32,003 nt of DNA from Colwellia sp. C1TZA3 (GTDB taxonomy: Bacteria; Pseudomonadota; Gammaproteobacteria; Enterobacterales; Alteromonadaceae), in the NCBI RefSeq assembly GCF_007954265.1, contig NZ_VOLS01000045.1, forward strand, positions 1 through 32,003. Reading direction: 5' to 3'. The first letter of the stretch is position 1. Each line of letters starts with the position of its first letter. A program made the translations under genes and the position numbers. Of this stretch, positions 8,975-17,115 are shown piece after piece. The notes under the pieces were generated by a model. That model was not told where the DNA came from, made no database searches, and saw nothing but the letters and a program-made list of their open reading frames with translations.

Positions 8975-9237
8975 TTAAATTTAACAAATTAATTACATAA
9001 AAGTAACGTTTTTATAGTAATATTATTAGATAATAAAAAATTGAGTGCTTTATCGATAATAATACCGGCGTTGTTATCGCTTACATAAAGGCATTAGTAT
9101 CGTTAAATATAATAACTAAATATCTATGCACTGACCTTTAGGGCGGCATTTATGCTGTCAACTTAACAAGCTAAAGTATGGCTACATCGTACTTGTGTGG
9201 ATTGCATATAAAAATAAATAAATAAAAGGAAGTTTTT

Positions 9238-10170
9238 GTGTCGCAAGTATTAGTTTCTGTTGTTGTGCCTGTATATAACGGTGCGCAATATCTAGAAAAA
9301 ACCGTTGCATCAATACTAGTTCAAGACTATGAAAATATTGAGCTTATTCTAGTTGATGATGGTTCTAAAGATAATTCAAAAGCTATTATTACTCAACTTG
9401 CAGCGCAAGACTCACGTATTAGACCTTTCTTTAATAGTAATGGCGGTGTTGCCCACGCTAGAAATTTTGGTATTGCTCAAGCAAAAGGCGGTTTTATTGC
9501 CTTTTGCGATCAGGATGATTTATGGCTACCACACAAGTTAAGCCAGCAAATGCCGTTGTTTAGTAATCACAAGGTTGGCCTAGTATATTGTGGCGCGATT
9601 ACTGATTATGTTCTGTACGACAAACAGTCAAAACCTGGTTTTAAAAATAAGCATAAAGGCCAGGTTTTTGAGCAATTAGTACAATTAAATATGCTCACTT
9701 GTTGTACCGCTGTTGTTCGGAAAAGTTATTTACATCAAGTCAATGGTTTTGACGATGACAGAGCCCTAATGGGCGTAGACGATTGGCACCTTTGGCTTAA
9801 GTTAGCCATGGTGTGCGAGTTTGATTTTGTTGCTAAACACTTAGCTGTTCACGTATTTCATGGTGACAATTACTCATTAAACGATGAGAAAATGCATGAA
9901 GCTGAAATTGTCTGTTTAAATAAAATTGAAGCGATAGCGGCGACTTATCAAAAAAATGCAAACTGGTCGTTAATTAAGCAGCAGTTGCACCTTAGGTATG
10001 CCAAGTCTTATGTCTTTTCAGGCTTGTATAATTTAGCCGGCGATACTTACATTCGCGCCCATCAAACTAAAAAAAATATCCCGTGCTTTTTAAAAGGCTG
10101 CTTCATAAAAGTAGTGCCCAATTTTGTTTGGCATATACTGCAAAGAACTAAACGCAAATGTGCAACTTAA
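9238..10170 (+). CDS. Glycosyltransferase family 2
   Basis: A 310-residue inverting GT-A transferase. Diagnostic motifs are VSVVVPVYNG (6-15), ILVDDGSKDNS (37-47), the DXD-type DQDD (91-94) and GVDDWHLWL near residue 180, which holds the acceptor-site acidic residues. The start is GTG 9238, supported by AAAGGA 7 nt upstream; no better ATG exists before the first motif. It opens the plus-strand run that leads into the glycerol-phosphate genes. The 108 nt to the next gene contain a T9 run and four TAAAA repeats (10242-10261), but no clear terminator. Confidence 0.92.
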   Translation: MSQVLVSVVVPVYNGAQYLEKTVASILVQDYENIELILVDDGSKDNSKAIITQLAAQDSRIRPFFNSNGGVAHARNFGIAQAKGGFIAFCDQDDLWLPHKLSQQMPLFSNHKVGLVYCGAITDYVLYDKQSKPGFKNKHKGQVFEQLVQLNMLTCCTAVVRKSYLHQVNGFDDDRALMGVDDWHLWLKLAMVCEFDFVAKHLAVHVFHGDNYSLNDEKMHEAEIVCLNKIEAIAATYQKNANWSLIKQQLHLRYAKSYVFSGLYNLAGDTYIRAHQTKKNIPCFLKGCFIKVVPNFVWHILQRTKRKCAT

Positions 10171-10241
10171 TAAGCGCTCTAATTTTAGATTTACTGAGGA
10201 TTTTTTTTTGCACCATAAGTCTCTGGCTGCAGTGAATGAGC

Positions 10242-10261
10242 TAAAATAAAATAAAATAAAA
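10242..10261. repeat. Four tandem TAAAA units
   Basis: Four perfect copies of the pentamer TAAAA lie directly upstream of the ribosome-binding site (AAGGA 10269-10273) of the TagB/F-like gene. Such short repeats can change copy number, and here a change would alter leader spacing, not the reading frame. It may simply be AT-rich sequence. Confidence 0.6.
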
Positions 10262-10281
10262 TCAGTAAAAGGACTTAATTG

Positions 10282-11499
10282 ATGAAAAAAATACAACTTA
10301 TTAGTAAATTATTTTTTAATTTGTTTTTTTATGCTCTTGGTTTTATTATCATAAAAAATAATAAGTTATGGGTATTTGGTGCATGGTTTGGTGAAAAATA
10401 TAGCGATAATCCAAAAGCATTTTTTGAATTTATAAATCAGCAGCATAGCGACAAAATTAAAGCTATATGGATTACTAAAAACCTTAATGTTATTCAAGAA
10501 CTGCAGCGAAAAGGTTACTGTGCTTATCATGAAAAAAGCGCTATAGGCATTTGGTATCAACTACGAGCCAGTAAGGCTATTATTTGTCAGTCGTTACATG
10601 ACGATGTTTTCTCTCCTTGCATAGGCAAAAGAACTGAGGTTGTTCAACTCTGGCATGGCATTCCTTTAAAAAAAATAATGTTTGATGTTTTTGGTGGGCG
10701 CAAGAACAAAAAAAATGCAATAGGCCAGCTTATAGATTGGCTGTCACCCTATAATAAACATAGAAACGATATTGTTATTTCAACCAGTGAGCTTACTCAG
10801 AGCCTACTTGCTAAAGCATTTAGAATTCCTCATGACAAAGTATTAACGTGTGGCTTTCCTCGAAATGATGTTTTTTTTGAAAAGGCAGGTAATACAGAAA
10901 ACGCCAAAAGCACCCAATTTAAATGTATTTACATGCCAACATTTCGAGGAGGTAAAGCTTCTGAATGTGATCTATTTGAACAATATGGCTTTAACATTAA
11001 GCAAATGGAAGCAGAACTTACCAAGCATAATGTTGAATTAACCCTGCGTATGCACCCAGTAAATAAACCGCCTTATCAAATTGTAAAACAGTTAAAGCAT
11101 TCAACAGCTATTAAGCTAGACACAGGAGAAGATATATATCAGTCAATTAATCAATATGACTGCTTAATCACCGATTACTCTAGTATTTATTTTGATTTTT
11201 TATTATCTAATAAACCTATTGTTTTCGCTCCATTCGACCTAGACGTTTATAAAAAACGAGAACGTGCACTCTACTTTGAATTTGAAGAGGTGACATTAAA
11301 GCCATATTGCTATAGTTGGAATGATGTATTAAATCGATTGATATCACTAAAAAATGACAATAAATCCTTAGCATATAAAAGTCAGTACAAGGCCTTAAAA
11401 GCTAAATTTCATGATAAACCTCGCCATGACTCCTCACCATTCTCAACGCAACTTTATAAAGCACTAACACAATCAACTAATAAGGATATTAAACGATGA
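10282..11499 (+). CDS. CDP-glycerol glycerophosphotransferase-like protein (TagB/TagF family)
   Basis: A 405-residue enzyme predicted to transfer glycerol phosphate from CDP-glycerol to the growing glycan. Family landmarks are WHGIPLKK (about 124-131) with the catalytic-type histidine, GFPRND (191-196), MPTFRGG (about 219-225), RMHP (256-259) and TDYSSIYFDF (297-306), followed by the hydrophobic KPIVFAPFD. The N-terminus is hydrophobic (about 9-25) and could be membrane-associated. ATG 10282 is chosen over TTG 10279 because AAGGA lies 8 nt upstream. The 3' end overlaps the TagD-like gene (ATGA), a natural pairing because TagD makes its donor. Alternative polyol-phosphate donors (ribitol) are possible for this family, but the TagD neighbour favours glycerol. 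Confidence 0.9.
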   Translation: MKKIQLISKLFFNLFFYALGFIIIKNNKLWVFGAWFGEKYSDNPKAFFEFINQQHSDKIKAIWITKNLNVIQELQRKGYCAYHEKSAIGIWYQLRASKAIICQSLHDDVFSPCIGKRTEVVQLWHGIPLKKIMFDVFGGRKNKKNAIGQLIDWLSPYNKHRNDIVISTSELTQSLLAKAFRIPHDKVLTCGFPRNDVFFEKAGNTENAKSTQFKCIYMPTFRGGKASECDLFEQYGFNIKQMEAELTKHNVELTLRMHPVNKPPYQIVKQLKHSTAIKLDTGEDIYQSINQYDCLITDYSSIYFDFLLSNKPIVFAPFDLDVYKKRERALYFEFEEVTLKPYCYSWNDVLNRLISLKNDNKSLAYKSQYKALKAKFHDKPRHDSSPFSTQLYKALTQSTNKDIKR

Positions 11500-11891
11500 A
11501 AAAAATACTCACTTTTGGCACATTTGATTTGTTTCATATTGGCCACCTTCAAATTTTAAAAAGAGCAAAAGCGTTAGGTGACTACTTAGTTGTTGGTGTA
11601 TCAACCGATGCGTTAAATTTTTCAAAAAAACAGCGCAACCCTATATGTAATCAACAACATCGTATGGAAATAATTCAAGAGTTGAAAAGTGTTGATGAAG
11701 TTTTTTATGAGCACTCACTTGAGTTAAAACGTCAATATATCATCGACACTAAAGCGGACGTATTAGTGATGGGTGATGATTGGCAAGGACGTTTTGATGA
11801 GTTTAATGACACCTGTGAAGTTGTATACCTGCCTCGTACGCCATCTATATCAACTACTGCACTTATTGAAATTGTCAGAGAAATAACCTAG
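11496..11891 (+). CDS. tagD: Glycerol-3-phosphate cytidylyltransferase (TagD/TarD-like)
   Basis: A 131-residue nucleotidyltransferase making CDP-glycerol from CTP and sn-glycerol 3-phosphate. GTFDLFHIGH (8-17) contains the HxGH signature. GDDW (93-96) and RTPSISTT (114-121), the RTxGISTT-type CTP-binding motif, are both present. Length matches the TagD family (about 130). It overlaps the TagB/F-like gene by 4 nt. The RTxGISTT motif has Ser in place of Gly (S117), which is a mild oddity. The family also includes FAD synthase-like and ADP-heptose relatives, but length and context make glycerol the best call. Confidence 0.92.
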   Translation: MKKILTFGTFDLFHIGHLQILKRAKALGDYLVVGVSTDALNFSKKQRNPICNQQHRMEIIQELKSVDEVFYEHSLELKRQYIIDTKADVLVMGDDWQGRFDEFNDTCEVVYLPRTPSISTTALIEIVREIT

Positions 11892-11915
11892 TGCCTCTGG
11901 TGGTTTATGCTTGAA

Positions 11916-11945
11916 GTTTGCTAGGTATTTAACACCTAGCACAAC
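11916..11945. promoter_or_regulatory. Stem-loop after tagD
   Basis: GCTAGGT (11920-11926) and ACCTAGC (11934-11940) pair perfectly around a 7-nt loop. Outside them GTTT pairs with AAAC allowing one bulged C. No T tract follows on either strand, so a standard intrinsic terminator is unlikely. It could be an operator, an RNA-processing hairpin or a 3' protective stem. Confidence 0.45.
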
Positions 11946-11955
11946 AACATAGTTA

Positions 11956-11998
11956 TGGTTAAAATAATAACCAAAGCAGCATGTTGGCCTAGGCTAAC
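11956..11998. promoter_or_regulatory. Two further palindromes in the leader of the Wzz-like gene
   Basis: TGGTTA (11956-11961) pairs with TAACCA (11968-11973). Ten nucleotides later comes the near-perfect palindrome GTTGGCCTAGGCTAAC (11983-11998), with one mismatched pair around the core GCCTAGGC. Dyad symmetry of this size is typical of operators. It lies about 70-100 nt before the start codon of the gene at 12070. Function is inferred from symmetry only. Confidence 0.4.
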
Positions 11999-12069
11999 TA
12001 TGGACATTACCAATAAACCCACTTACTCTTAATTTTAGTCTCTTATGCAGCACAAACGAGTAATAACTA

Positions 12070-14037
12070 GTGTCTTTCGATCGGAGCGTAGATGTGATAA
12101 CACCCGTATATCAAACCCATAACACAGAATTAGATGCCAATATTCAAAACGAAATGTTGCAAGCGAAAAAATGGAAAGTACTCATAGGTACATTTCTACT
12201 TGTGCTTTTATCAGCATTAATTTTGGTGTGGACTAGAGATAATACTTTTGAGAGTCAGGCGACTATCCAGCTTTCTACAACGCAGATACCTGGTGGGCAA
12301 TCTTCTGCTACTTTGATGATAGATAGTTTACAGAATCAGCAGCGGCTAACAAGTAACAGCATATTAAAAGCAGTTAATCACAGCATACGCGTTAATTACG
12401 GTATACAAAGTAATGTGGAATTACTGAGTAAAATGCTAAGTGCAGAGCTCCAAAGTGGCCAAATTATTAACCTAAAGGCAACAGGTAGTAACCCTGAGCA
12501 ATTGAAGCCTATTTTGTCAGCATGGTTAGAAGAATATCTTCATGCTTTCAGTGCTGAAAGAAACAATAACAATTCTGACAGTATATTAAGAATAAGTAAT
12601 ATGCTTACTGCTTTAGAGGAAAAAATATCGCAGCAAAAAATAGTATTAATTGTCTATAGCCAAGATAACGATATTGTTTCGCTTGAGCGTGATGAAAATA
12701 AAATTTTGAATAAAGTAAATTCGCTGGAAAAATTGCTACATGTTGCAGAGCAAGACTACCTTAACCAGCAAGAAATAGTGAATCGTATTAACTACGCTGA
12801 AAAAGAAGATCGGTTAATCCTTCATCCTAAAGATGAGGTTATTATTGGCACCATAAAACAAAATATAGCTGAAATTGAAAATCAACTTAGTGATTTTTCT
12901 GAGCAATATACTCAAAAATATATGGAGAAAGATCCTAGAATAATTTCGATGCAAAAAACATTATTAAATTTGCAAAACCAATTAGAAGAACAGAGTATAT
13001 TAAGTCAGACTATGTACGTAAAAGAAGCGAACAATAACTTGCTAGTAGCAAAAAGCAAGGTAAGCCTATTAACCGAGCAACTTGATACTCTGAGTGTAAA
13101 AGCGCAAACCTTTAACTATAGTTTAAAAGAATATACTCGTTTGAATGATTCATTAAACCAATTAGTAACACAAGCGCAAACCCTACAAGATAGCCTGCTT
13201 GTACAGGAAATGCAGCAGGTAGCAAATTCTCAGTTTAACGTTCTAGAATATCCGTTTGTGCCTAGTTATCCTATTGCACCGAATAACCAAAGAGACTCTT
13301 TAATTAGTGTGCTAGTAGCCGTTGTTATTTCACTATTAGCGTTATTTTTGTTTAGTTATATTGTTCGACAAAAACAAGTGTCTACCCTTGTTGCTAACTA
13401 TACAATGGACCTTAATGCCGTGAGCGATAAGCGACTATTACTTAATCAAAAAAAAGCCCAAGTATCTTTAAATCAAACTTCGCAAGGGCTGCTTGAACAA
13501 AAAATAGGTATTGAAAACTTTCGATTATTAAGTACTGAAGAGTGCCAAAAATTATTACATTTTGCTAGTAAGCAGGGACAGCTCATTATTTTGTTGTTAT
13601 TAAGTGGCGTGAATATTAAAGAGTTATTAGAGGTTAAGTTAAACGACTTTGAGCTAGAAAATAATACACTTAAAATACAAAGTTTGTTTGCCAGAAATAT
13701 AGCCTTATCAAATGAAGTTAGCGTGTTAGTTGCTGAAATAATGAAGTATAAAAACACCCAAGACAGTATTTTTGATGAAAATTATTCACTTGAAGAACTA
13801 TCGCATTTAATTATTAATAGTGCCCACGATGCAAAGCTAAACGAGCCTGAAGAAATTAGCCTAGAAAACCTAAGACATACCTATCTTACTTTTCTGTTAG
13901 GGCAAGGGTTAAAATTGAATGATTTAGAAAAAACAGCAGGATATATTAACCCCACTCAGCTGGCGCTTTATCGTTCAAATAGAAATAGAACCCCGTTGGA
14001 ACATGTTGAGTTGAGAACAATATACCCAATTGATTAA
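12070..14037 (+). CDS. Wzz/GumC-type chain-length protein with C-terminal tyrosine-recombinase-like domain
   Basis: A 655-residue protein with an unexpected architecture. Residues about 36-54 are a first membrane helix. About 55-395 form the periplasmic Wzz part with long coiled coils (about 170-240 and 265-380). VPSYPIAPNNQRDS (397-410) is the proline-rich block that precedes the second helix (411-431) in Wzz/GumC proteins. The cytoplasmic tail, normally absent or a tyrosine kinase, instead follows the order of a tyrosine recombinase catalytic domain. It has LLSTEECQKLL (486-496), LLLSGVNIKELLEVKLNDFEL (509-529), RNIALSNEVSVLV (542-554), NLRHTYLTFLL (600-610) and AGYINPTQLALYR (623-635). R602 and Y634 fit the second Arg and the Tyr. 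The first Arg is N515, and the two His positions are E599 and Y625, so catalysis is probably lost. No Walker motifs are visible. GTG 12070 has a weak RBS; in-frame GTG 12094 has GGAG 7 nt upstream and may be the true start. Confidence 0.85.
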   Translation: MSFDRSVDVITPVYQTHNTELDANIQNEMLQAKKWKVLIGTFLLVLLSALILVWTRDNTFESQATIQLSTTQIPGGQSSATLMIDSLQNQQRLTSNSILKAVNHSIRVNYGIQSNVELLSKMLSAELQSGQIINLKATGSNPEQLKPILSAWLEEYLHAFSAERNNNNSDSILRISNMLTALEEKISQQKIVLIVYSQDNDIVSLERDENKILNKVNSLEKLLHVAEQDYLNQQEIVNRINYAEKEDRLILHPKDEVIIGTIKQNIAEIENQLSDFSEQYTQKYMEKDPRIISMQKTLLNLQNQLEEQSILSQTMYVKEANNNLLVAKSKVSLLTEQLDTLSVKAQTFNYSLKEYTRLNDSLNQLVTQAQTLQDSLLVQEMQQVANSQFNVLEYPFVPSYPIAPNNQRDSLISVLVAVVISLLALFLFSYIVRQKQVSTLVANYTMDLNAVSDKRLLLNQKKAQVSLNQTSQGLLEQKIGIENFRLLSTEECQKLLHFASKQGQLIILLLLSGVNIKELLEVKLNDFELENNTLKIQSLFARNIALSNEVSVLVAEIMKYKNTQDSIFDENYSLEELSHLIINSAHDAKLNEPEEISLENLRHTYLTFLLGQGLKLNDLEKTAGYINPTQLALYRSNRNRTPLEHVELRTIYPID

Positions 14038-14133
14038 ATAAAGCTTCACACTCTATAGCTATCAGCATCAAGGTAAGTCATAAAAACGAAAAAGGACCTT
14101 GTTTGCTTTAGTTTTGTATTGTTATTCACAAAG

Positions 14134-15468
14134 CTACAGACCTAATTTTAAGGAAATATAAACAGCAACTATAATTGACCAGCAATAAAACATAGACCTA
14201 ACAGCAAGTCGGGTAGAAAAGTGTATAGCATATTCGGGATTTAGCTTTATTAGTCTAACGTGAGAAGCAATTGCCATACCTAAAAAGATGAATAACAACA
14301 ACGAGAACATTCTACTGATAAAAAAGCCCGTTATCATAAAACCCACTAAAGAAAAGAACAGTGTTTTATTTAGAAATAATTCAGCTTCTTCTTCGGCGGG
14401 GATGGTTTTTATGTCAGCTTCATCTAGCTTTTTATTGCTACTTTGATCTCGAATAAATAAATATCCGGTTAAAACCGTAAAAATTAATGCGCCGCCCCAC
14501 AAAGAATAACCCGGCACCCCTAATTCAGCGGCAACATGAATATATGAATTGTGTGCCACTAAACCATGTTCCTCAAGAAACTGCCCCATACCTATACCAA
14601 AAACAGGATTTGACAATAACATTAGCACCCCTGCATACCAGGCCTCTAATCGGCCATCGGCAGATTCGTCCATACTGCTTTGTAGCGATGTAATTACGGT
14701 AGCAGCAATAGGGGCGAGTATTACAATGGTAATAAATAATTTTGGCCCCGCATTCATCACGATAAAATAGACCGCAACTAACGCGCCAGCTCCGAGCATA
14801 GTGCCACGAGAACCGGTTAAATAAATGCCGTAAAATAGCGCCGCTAATACGCTAAACATTATTACTTTACTGACTGCTTGACCTTTTTTATAGAAATAAA
14901 TAGCAAAAGGAATATTCATCACTAAAAACATACCAAGATCGTTAGGATCATTAAAAAACCCTAAATAAGTAATGCGCCGTTCACCAAGGGAAATATAGCC
15001 AACAGAGTAGGTGTTTAAGGCCCAACCAAAGCCTTGATATGCCGTTTGTTGCACATGACCGTTGTGCACCATAAGTAATGCTGCAATAAGACAAACAGCC
15101 ATAAGCATGTGTTGTCGTTTAATGCTAGTTATGCAGTTTGAATATAAGAAAAGCGGAAATAAAGCACTGACAAATATACGCTCAGATTGTTCTATACCAA
15201 TCATGCCTGAGCCGTTCAAAAAACCAGACATGATAATTAAAGGCACTAACGCTAAAAGCATCCAATGCTGTGGGTACATTTTTATCGGTCTTTGCATGGC
15301 AATAGTTGCGCCGAACGCGATAATGATAAAAACTTGAATAGTTATCCACCCCATACTTATTTGAAACATTTCATGAGGGCGAATAAGTACTGAGGCGGTA
15401 TATAAAAATAAAAAGAAGAAGCCTAACGACGAATTGTCTTCTGTGGTTTTAGGGAAATGACGCGCCAT
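14134..15468 (-). CDS. O-antigen polymerase/ligase-family membrane protein (Wzy/WaaL type)
   Basis: A 444-residue polytopic inner-membrane protein with roughly ten to twelve hydrophobic segments and a large periplasmic loop. Conserved blocks include GFFNDPNDLG (170-179), LTGSRGTMLGAG (217-228), SADGRLEAWYAG (269-280) and AHNSYIHVAAELGVPG (305-320). The Arg and His of these blocks are the positions usually needed for undecaprenyl-linked glycan transfer. With a flippase 4 nt upstream and a Wzz-like gene adjacent, polymerase (Wzy) is more likely than ligase, but the domain family covers both. It converges on the Wzz-like gene. In the 96-nt gap a CAAGGT/ACCTTG pair (14069-14074/14096-14101) is too weak to call a terminator. 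Confidence 0.85.
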   Translation of the reverse strand: MARHFPKTTEDNSSLGFFFLFLYTASVLIRPHEMFQISMGWITIQVFIIIAFGATIAMQRPIKMYPQHWMLLALVPLIIMSGFLNGSGMIGIEQSERIFVSALFPLFLYSNCITSIKRQHMLMAVCLIAALLMVHNGHVQQTAYQGFGWALNTYSVGYISLGERRITYLGFFNDPNDLGMFLVMNIPFAIYFYKKGQAVSKVIMFSVLAALFYGIYLTGSRGTMLGAGALVAVYFIVMNAGPKLFITIVILAPIAATVITSLQSSMDESADGRLEAWYAGVLMLLSNPVFGIGMGQFLEEHGLVAHNSYIHVAAELGVPGYSLWGGALIFTVLTGYLFIRDQSSNKKLDEADIKTIPAEEEAELFLNKTLFFSLVGFMITGFFISRMFSLLLFIFLGMAIASHVRLIKLNPEYAIHFSTRLAVRSMFYCWSIIVAVYISLKLGL

Positions 15469-15472
15469 ATTT

Positions 15473-16996
15473 TTATAGTTCCTTTATAAAATTTTTCTTA
15501 ACCTTTGGAATAATACGTGCAATAACATAATCCAACAGAGTCTTTTTAATGTCTTTATCAAGTAACAATACCCAACAAATAAGTACAATAAAAGGGAAGG
15601 CTAACGTAGCAGATAATAAAAACTCTAACCAAGTATTAATGGCTAAATAATTCAGTAAATAACTGCCGGCAATGCCTAAAATAATGGTTATTAATAAAGA
15701 CTTTGATAAGCACCAATAGAGCCCACGCATATTATAATTATTGTATTGCTTAAAAAGGAATACCTTGGCAAAGACATTAAAAATAGCGCTGTTTACTACA
15801 CCACCTGCAGCCAAACCGATTAGGCCAAATTTCAAACCTAAAATAATGCTTAAAGTAATATTGAATACCACGGAGGTAATAGTGACAACTGAGATATATT
15901 TATGATTTGCCTGGGCAAATAAAACCGTGTTGGCTGAATTGCTAAAAGCAGCAAACAAAGATGAAACCACACCTAAATACAATAAATTAACCGCGTATTC
16001 AAATTCATTACCTACCCATAAAAGGATAAACACCTTACCAAAAATAAATAACGATAAAAATAACACAGTAGAAGAGAATAAATTAATACTAGTGGTTTGA
16101 TTGAATAGCTTCTCCATATTTTCTTTGCGAGCAGCTTTTTTATTAAATAAAGGTGAAAATACCCCAGTAATCGAACTAACGAATGCCGAGGTGTGCATAA
16201 TTAAGTTACTGGCGATACTCGCTAAAGCCAAAGAAGGTAAATCGAATAATTGGGTAATAATTAAAGGACGTGATTTTGTGCCGATAGTATTGGCAACACC
16301 GTTAATGACTAAGTGTTTTGAGTAAGCAAATAAATCAATAAGCTCTTTTTTGCTGGCGAGCTTAAAGCTAAAGCTAAGATCAGGGAATAAGCGTTTAGCA
16401 TAATAAATTTTCAGGGTATTGGTTAATATATCACTGGCGAGTGTCGCAACAACCGCGCCCCAAATATTCAAGTCTGACAAGAGTAAAAAAACCATGGCAG
16501 CTTTAACAACGGCGTTTAGTGACGATATATTTGCATCAATATCAAAACGCAGCATGCCGGAAAAAAAGCCATGAAAAGGGTTCATCATAAAACCCCAGAG
16601 CACCTTTACCGATAATATTAATAAAATATCAACCAAAGTAATTTGGTCTAAGCCCTCAACGCCAAAAATAGCCGGTACTGTGGTTAAGCCAACTAAGGTT
16701 AATACAGAAAAACCACCTAAAACAGTAAAAAGTACTAGGCCAGTTGAAAAAATCACATTAACGCGCTTTTTATCGTTCAGCTCTAAGGCTTGCACTATTT
16801 GGCGCTGTATAGCTTGCGGAAAACCTAAATCTACAACATTAAACCAGCCTAATATGGATAAAACTAACAGCCATAAACCATAATGTGTACTGCCTAATTC
16901 ATTAATAAAAAACGGCGTAAGCAAAAAAGACGTTATTACGACAATGCCACGTTCAAGAAACCGGAAAATAGAGCTAGTGAGTAATTGTTTTTTCAT
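15473..16996 (-). CDS. wzx: Lipid-linked oligosaccharide flippase (Wzx/MATE-like superfamily)
   Basis: A 507-residue protein with about twelve to fourteen membrane helices spread over its length. The N-terminal FLLTPFFINELGSTHYGLWLL (with YGLW) followed by DLGFPQAIQRQIV is the classic opening of polysaccharide flippases of the RfbX/MOP type. It is predicted to move the undecaprenyl-linked repeat unit across the inner membrane. Its ATG at 16996 lies 119 nt downstream of the GNAT gene, and its stop lies 4 nt before the polymerase-like gene, so the last two genes are clearly co-transcribed. The repeat unit it accepts should be the one built by this locus. Confidence 0.92.
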   Translation of the reverse strand: MKKQLLTSSIFRFLERGIVVITSFLLTPFFINELGSTHYGLWLLVLSILGWFNVVDLGFPQAIQRQIVQALELNDKKRVNVIFSTGLVLFTVLGGFSVLTLVGLTTVPAIFGVEGLDQITLVDILLILSVKVLWGFMMNPFHGFFSGMLRFDIDANISSLNAVVKAAMVFLLLSDLNIWGAVVATLASDILTNTLKIYYAKRLFPDLSFSFKLASKKELIDLFAYSKHLVINGVANTIGTKSRPLIITQLFDLPSLALASIASNLIMHTSAFVSSITGVFSPLFNKKAARKENMEKLFNQTTSINLFSSTVLFLSLFIFGKVFILLWVGNEFEYAVNLLYLGVVSSLFAAFSNSANTVLFAQANHKYISVVTITSVVFNITLSIILGLKFGLIGLAAGGVVNSAIFNVFAKVFLFKQYNNYNMRGLYWCLSKSLLITIILGIAGSYLLNYLAINTWLEFLLSATLAFPFIVLICWVLLLDKDIKKTLLDYVIARIIPKVKKNFIKEL

Positions 16997-17115
16997 TGAA
17001 TGGTATAGTTAACTTTTGTCAGATAATTATAAGGAAAAAGAAAGTTATGCATTAGCTGATTTTAATTATTTTTATAGTGATAAAGTATTTATAACATTTA
17101 TTTGTTAATAAATCG

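Noticed and set aside
9142-9160. GGCGG near a possible ops/JUMPstart element upstream of the GT2 gene at 9238
   Set aside because: Only the first five bases match the ops core GGCGGTAGC; the TAGC part is absent, so an RfaH-type signal is not supported.
10201-10209. T9 run after the GT2 gene
   Set aside because: No GC-rich stem precedes it, so it is not an intrinsic terminator, and it is outside coding sequence.
13473-13757. 94-codon open frame on the minus strand inside the Wzz-recombinase gene
   Set aside because: It is antisense to the recombinase-like domain, whose own motifs are clear in the plus frame.
12070-14037. BY-type tyrosine kinase domain expected at the C-terminus of the chain-length protein
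   Set aside because: No Walker A or B motif and no tyrosine-rich tail are present; the recombinase-like blocks fit instead.
14069-14110. Possible bidirectional terminator between the Wzz-like gene and the polymerase gene
   Set aside because: The stem is only CAAGGT/ACCTTG with a loop of about 21 nt, and the following T-rich stretch is broken.
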